DNA of 64,000 bases from assembly GCF_042485795.1 (NCBI RefSeq), contig NZ_CP169368.1:2046001-2110000 (forward strand). The letters run 5' to 3'. This DNA is from Lonepinella sp042485795 (GTDB lineage Bacteria; Pseudomonadota; Gammaproteobacteria; Enterobacterales; Pasteurellaceae). The notes below the pieces were generated by a model, which saw only the letters and a program-made list of their open reading frames with translations, searched no databases and was not told the DNA's origin. How positions within the stretch are numbered: the first letter of the stretch is position 1; each line of letters starts with the position of its first letter. This document shows, in pieces, positions 62,979 to 64,000 of the stretch. The position numbers and the translations under genes were made by a program.

Positions 62979-64000
62979 TATTGATTAGAATTAATTATTT
63001 TTTCAGTTAGCTCATTAGTGTATTTTTCCCATATTTCTGAAAGATTACTAAAATGTTCAATAGCACTTCTCCTAGTTAGATCATCATTGGGAATTTTTCG
63101 ATGATTATCGCCTGACTGTCTTCTAGTAATAGATTTCTTAACCCAATTATCATCACCATAATTTTCCACAATACTAGAATAAATAAACTCTTCAGGACTA
63201 TCAACTTTCTCATTTCCATTTCTCTTAATACTGGTGTATTGCAAAATATGCTGTAGCACTCGTTTCCTTTTAGTATCACTATCCTCCTCAGTACCTGATA
63301 ATTTTTTCTTTATTTGAGCTAATTTTTCCTTTTCTGATATATGTCTATCACCATCTAATACAAAAAAAGCCTTTTCAAGACCATTATCTTGAGCCAAAAA
63401 TAATCCACAAGCTATCGTAAATGCGTTATCTATTGAACCATAAATTTTTATTTCAGTTCCTTCTACAATATTATTTTTTTGCAAAAATCTAGTAACGATT
63501 TCTTTTGACACGATGTCTTCAACATAGATTATTCTTTCGGTTGGAATTTCACCCGTAAGCTGGATAAGTGCTTCTGACGTAATATTATCAAGACAATCTG
63601 TGTTATCCGATAAACTATTTGTCATATACTTAATATCAATTTTATCTTTTAGATTATACCTAACTATGTCTTCTCGGTGGGTTGTAAAAATAATTTGCAA
63701 ATTTCTTTCTTCGGCTAAATAAATTAATTTTTTCAATAGTTCTTTTAAAGCAAATGTGTGAAGTGTAAGATCTAGTTCATCAATAAGAATAAGAGAACCA
63801 TCTCCTGCATTATGAGCCACATTTAAAATTTCAATAATTTTATGTTCACCGGCTCCCATAAACAAACTGGGATAAGATATGCCGTTTACTTCTGCTATTT
63901 TGTATTTTCCATCCTTACTTTTGGCAATAGAAGAATAACTTCTTCCCATAACATCGCCGATATCTTTTAAAATTTTTGATTTCAAAGCGGTGCTATCATC
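62978..64000 (-). CDS. OLD-like ATPase with TOPRIM-like C-terminal region (5' end outside window)
   Basis: The frame is open to the right edge; the TTG at 63985 is internal, so the N-terminal Walker A part is missing from view. Visible: ABC-type signature LFMGAGEHKII, Walker B SLILIDELDLTLH, switch His IIFTTHRED, then TOPRIM-like IIYVEDIVSKEIV and FFVLDGDRH. This layout suits overcoming-lysogenization-defect (OLD) nucleases and related phage-defence proteins (AbiL, GajA). AT-rich, unlike the cas genes it precedes. Its stop codon touches the solitary repeat-like element. Confidence 0.75.
   Translation of the reverse strand, partial: DDSTALKSKILKDIGDVMGRSYSSIAKSKDGKYKIAEVNGISYPSLFMGAGEHKIIEILNVAHNAGDGSLILIDELDLTLHTFALKELLKKLIYLAEERNLQIIFTTHREDIVRYNLKDKIDIKYMTNSLSDNTDCLDNITSEALIQLTGEIPTERIIYVEDIVSKEIVTRFLQKNNIVEGTEIKIYGSIDNAFTIACGLFLAQDNGLEKAFFVLDGDRHISEKEKLAQIKKKLSGTEEDSDTKRKRVLQHILQYTSIKRNGNEKVDSPEEFIYSSIVENYGDDNWVKKSITRRQSGDNHRKIPNDDLTRRSAIEHFSNLSEIWEKYTNELTEKIINSNQ

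Overview
The window is a chromosomal segment of a Pasteurellaceae bacterium. Two things point there: the Haemophilus-type DNA uptake signal (core AAGTGCGGT or ACCGCACTT) recurs throughout, and the gene order is familiar from that family (rppH-TSUP-lgt-thyA-tadA, yceD-rpmF-plsX-fabH-fabD-fabG-acpP, leuS-lptE-holA). The backbone is AT-rich. A secreted subtype-B tannase-like hydrolase would suit a tannin-exposed gut member of the family such as Lonepinella, but that is only a guess at genus level. No insertion sequence, integrase or rRNA was seen.

Layout. 1-773 is the 3' end of a competence/type IV pilus secretin gene. 812-5768 is the fatty-acid/phospholipid initiation operon on the minus strand. 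5966-12093 holds psd, fklB, ispH, lspA and ileS. 12200-17440 holds tadA, thyA, lgt, a TSUP permease, rppH, a glutamine amidotransferase and a YfcZ-type protein. 17631-20265 holds fadL, ogt and mutH. 20371-26065 is a siderophore-type ABC importer diverging from a FepA-like receptor, with a tandem-repeat block between them. 26441-31335 is leuS, a lipoprotein gene, lptE and holA; dcuB, folD and tRNA-Pro/tRNA-Arg follow. 34170-35483 holds a VOC protein and two small exported proteins. 35650-42719 is a complete export system (outer-membrane factor, ABC-2 permease, RbbA-like fused ABC protein, HlyD-like adaptor) with a divergent TetR regulator. 42814-53964 is housekeeping (rhlB, rho, bamD, rluD, pgeF, djlA, dusC, a lipoprotein, yjjV, ppiB, cysS). 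54101-55651 is the tannase-like hydrolase.

The accessory region is 55719-64000: a type I-C CRISPR-Cas locus on the minus strand. In transcription order it has an OLD-like ATPase/TOPRIM gene (cut by the window edge), a solitary repeat-like element, cas5c, cas8c, cas7c, cas4, an AT-rich DUF5677-like gene, cas1, cas2, leader, and a 13-repeat array. cas3 is not in the window. The core cas genes are visibly richer in G+C than the backbone, and cas4 carries exact Neisseriaceae DNA uptake sequences, so the cassette probably came from a Neisseriaceae donor. The ATPase and DUF5677-like genes are AT-rich and were probably added separately.

The most interesting non-coding signals are: (i) a solitary type I-C repeat mimic upstream of cas5c, compatible with a Cas-regulating (CreR-like) or antitoxin (CreA-like) RNA; (ii) a dispersed element placed directly after stop codons, with a GNRA-tetraloop hairpin in all three copies; (iii) a second dispersed element with co-varying nested stems; (iv) three direct repeats exactly 30 bp apart before the TetR gene.
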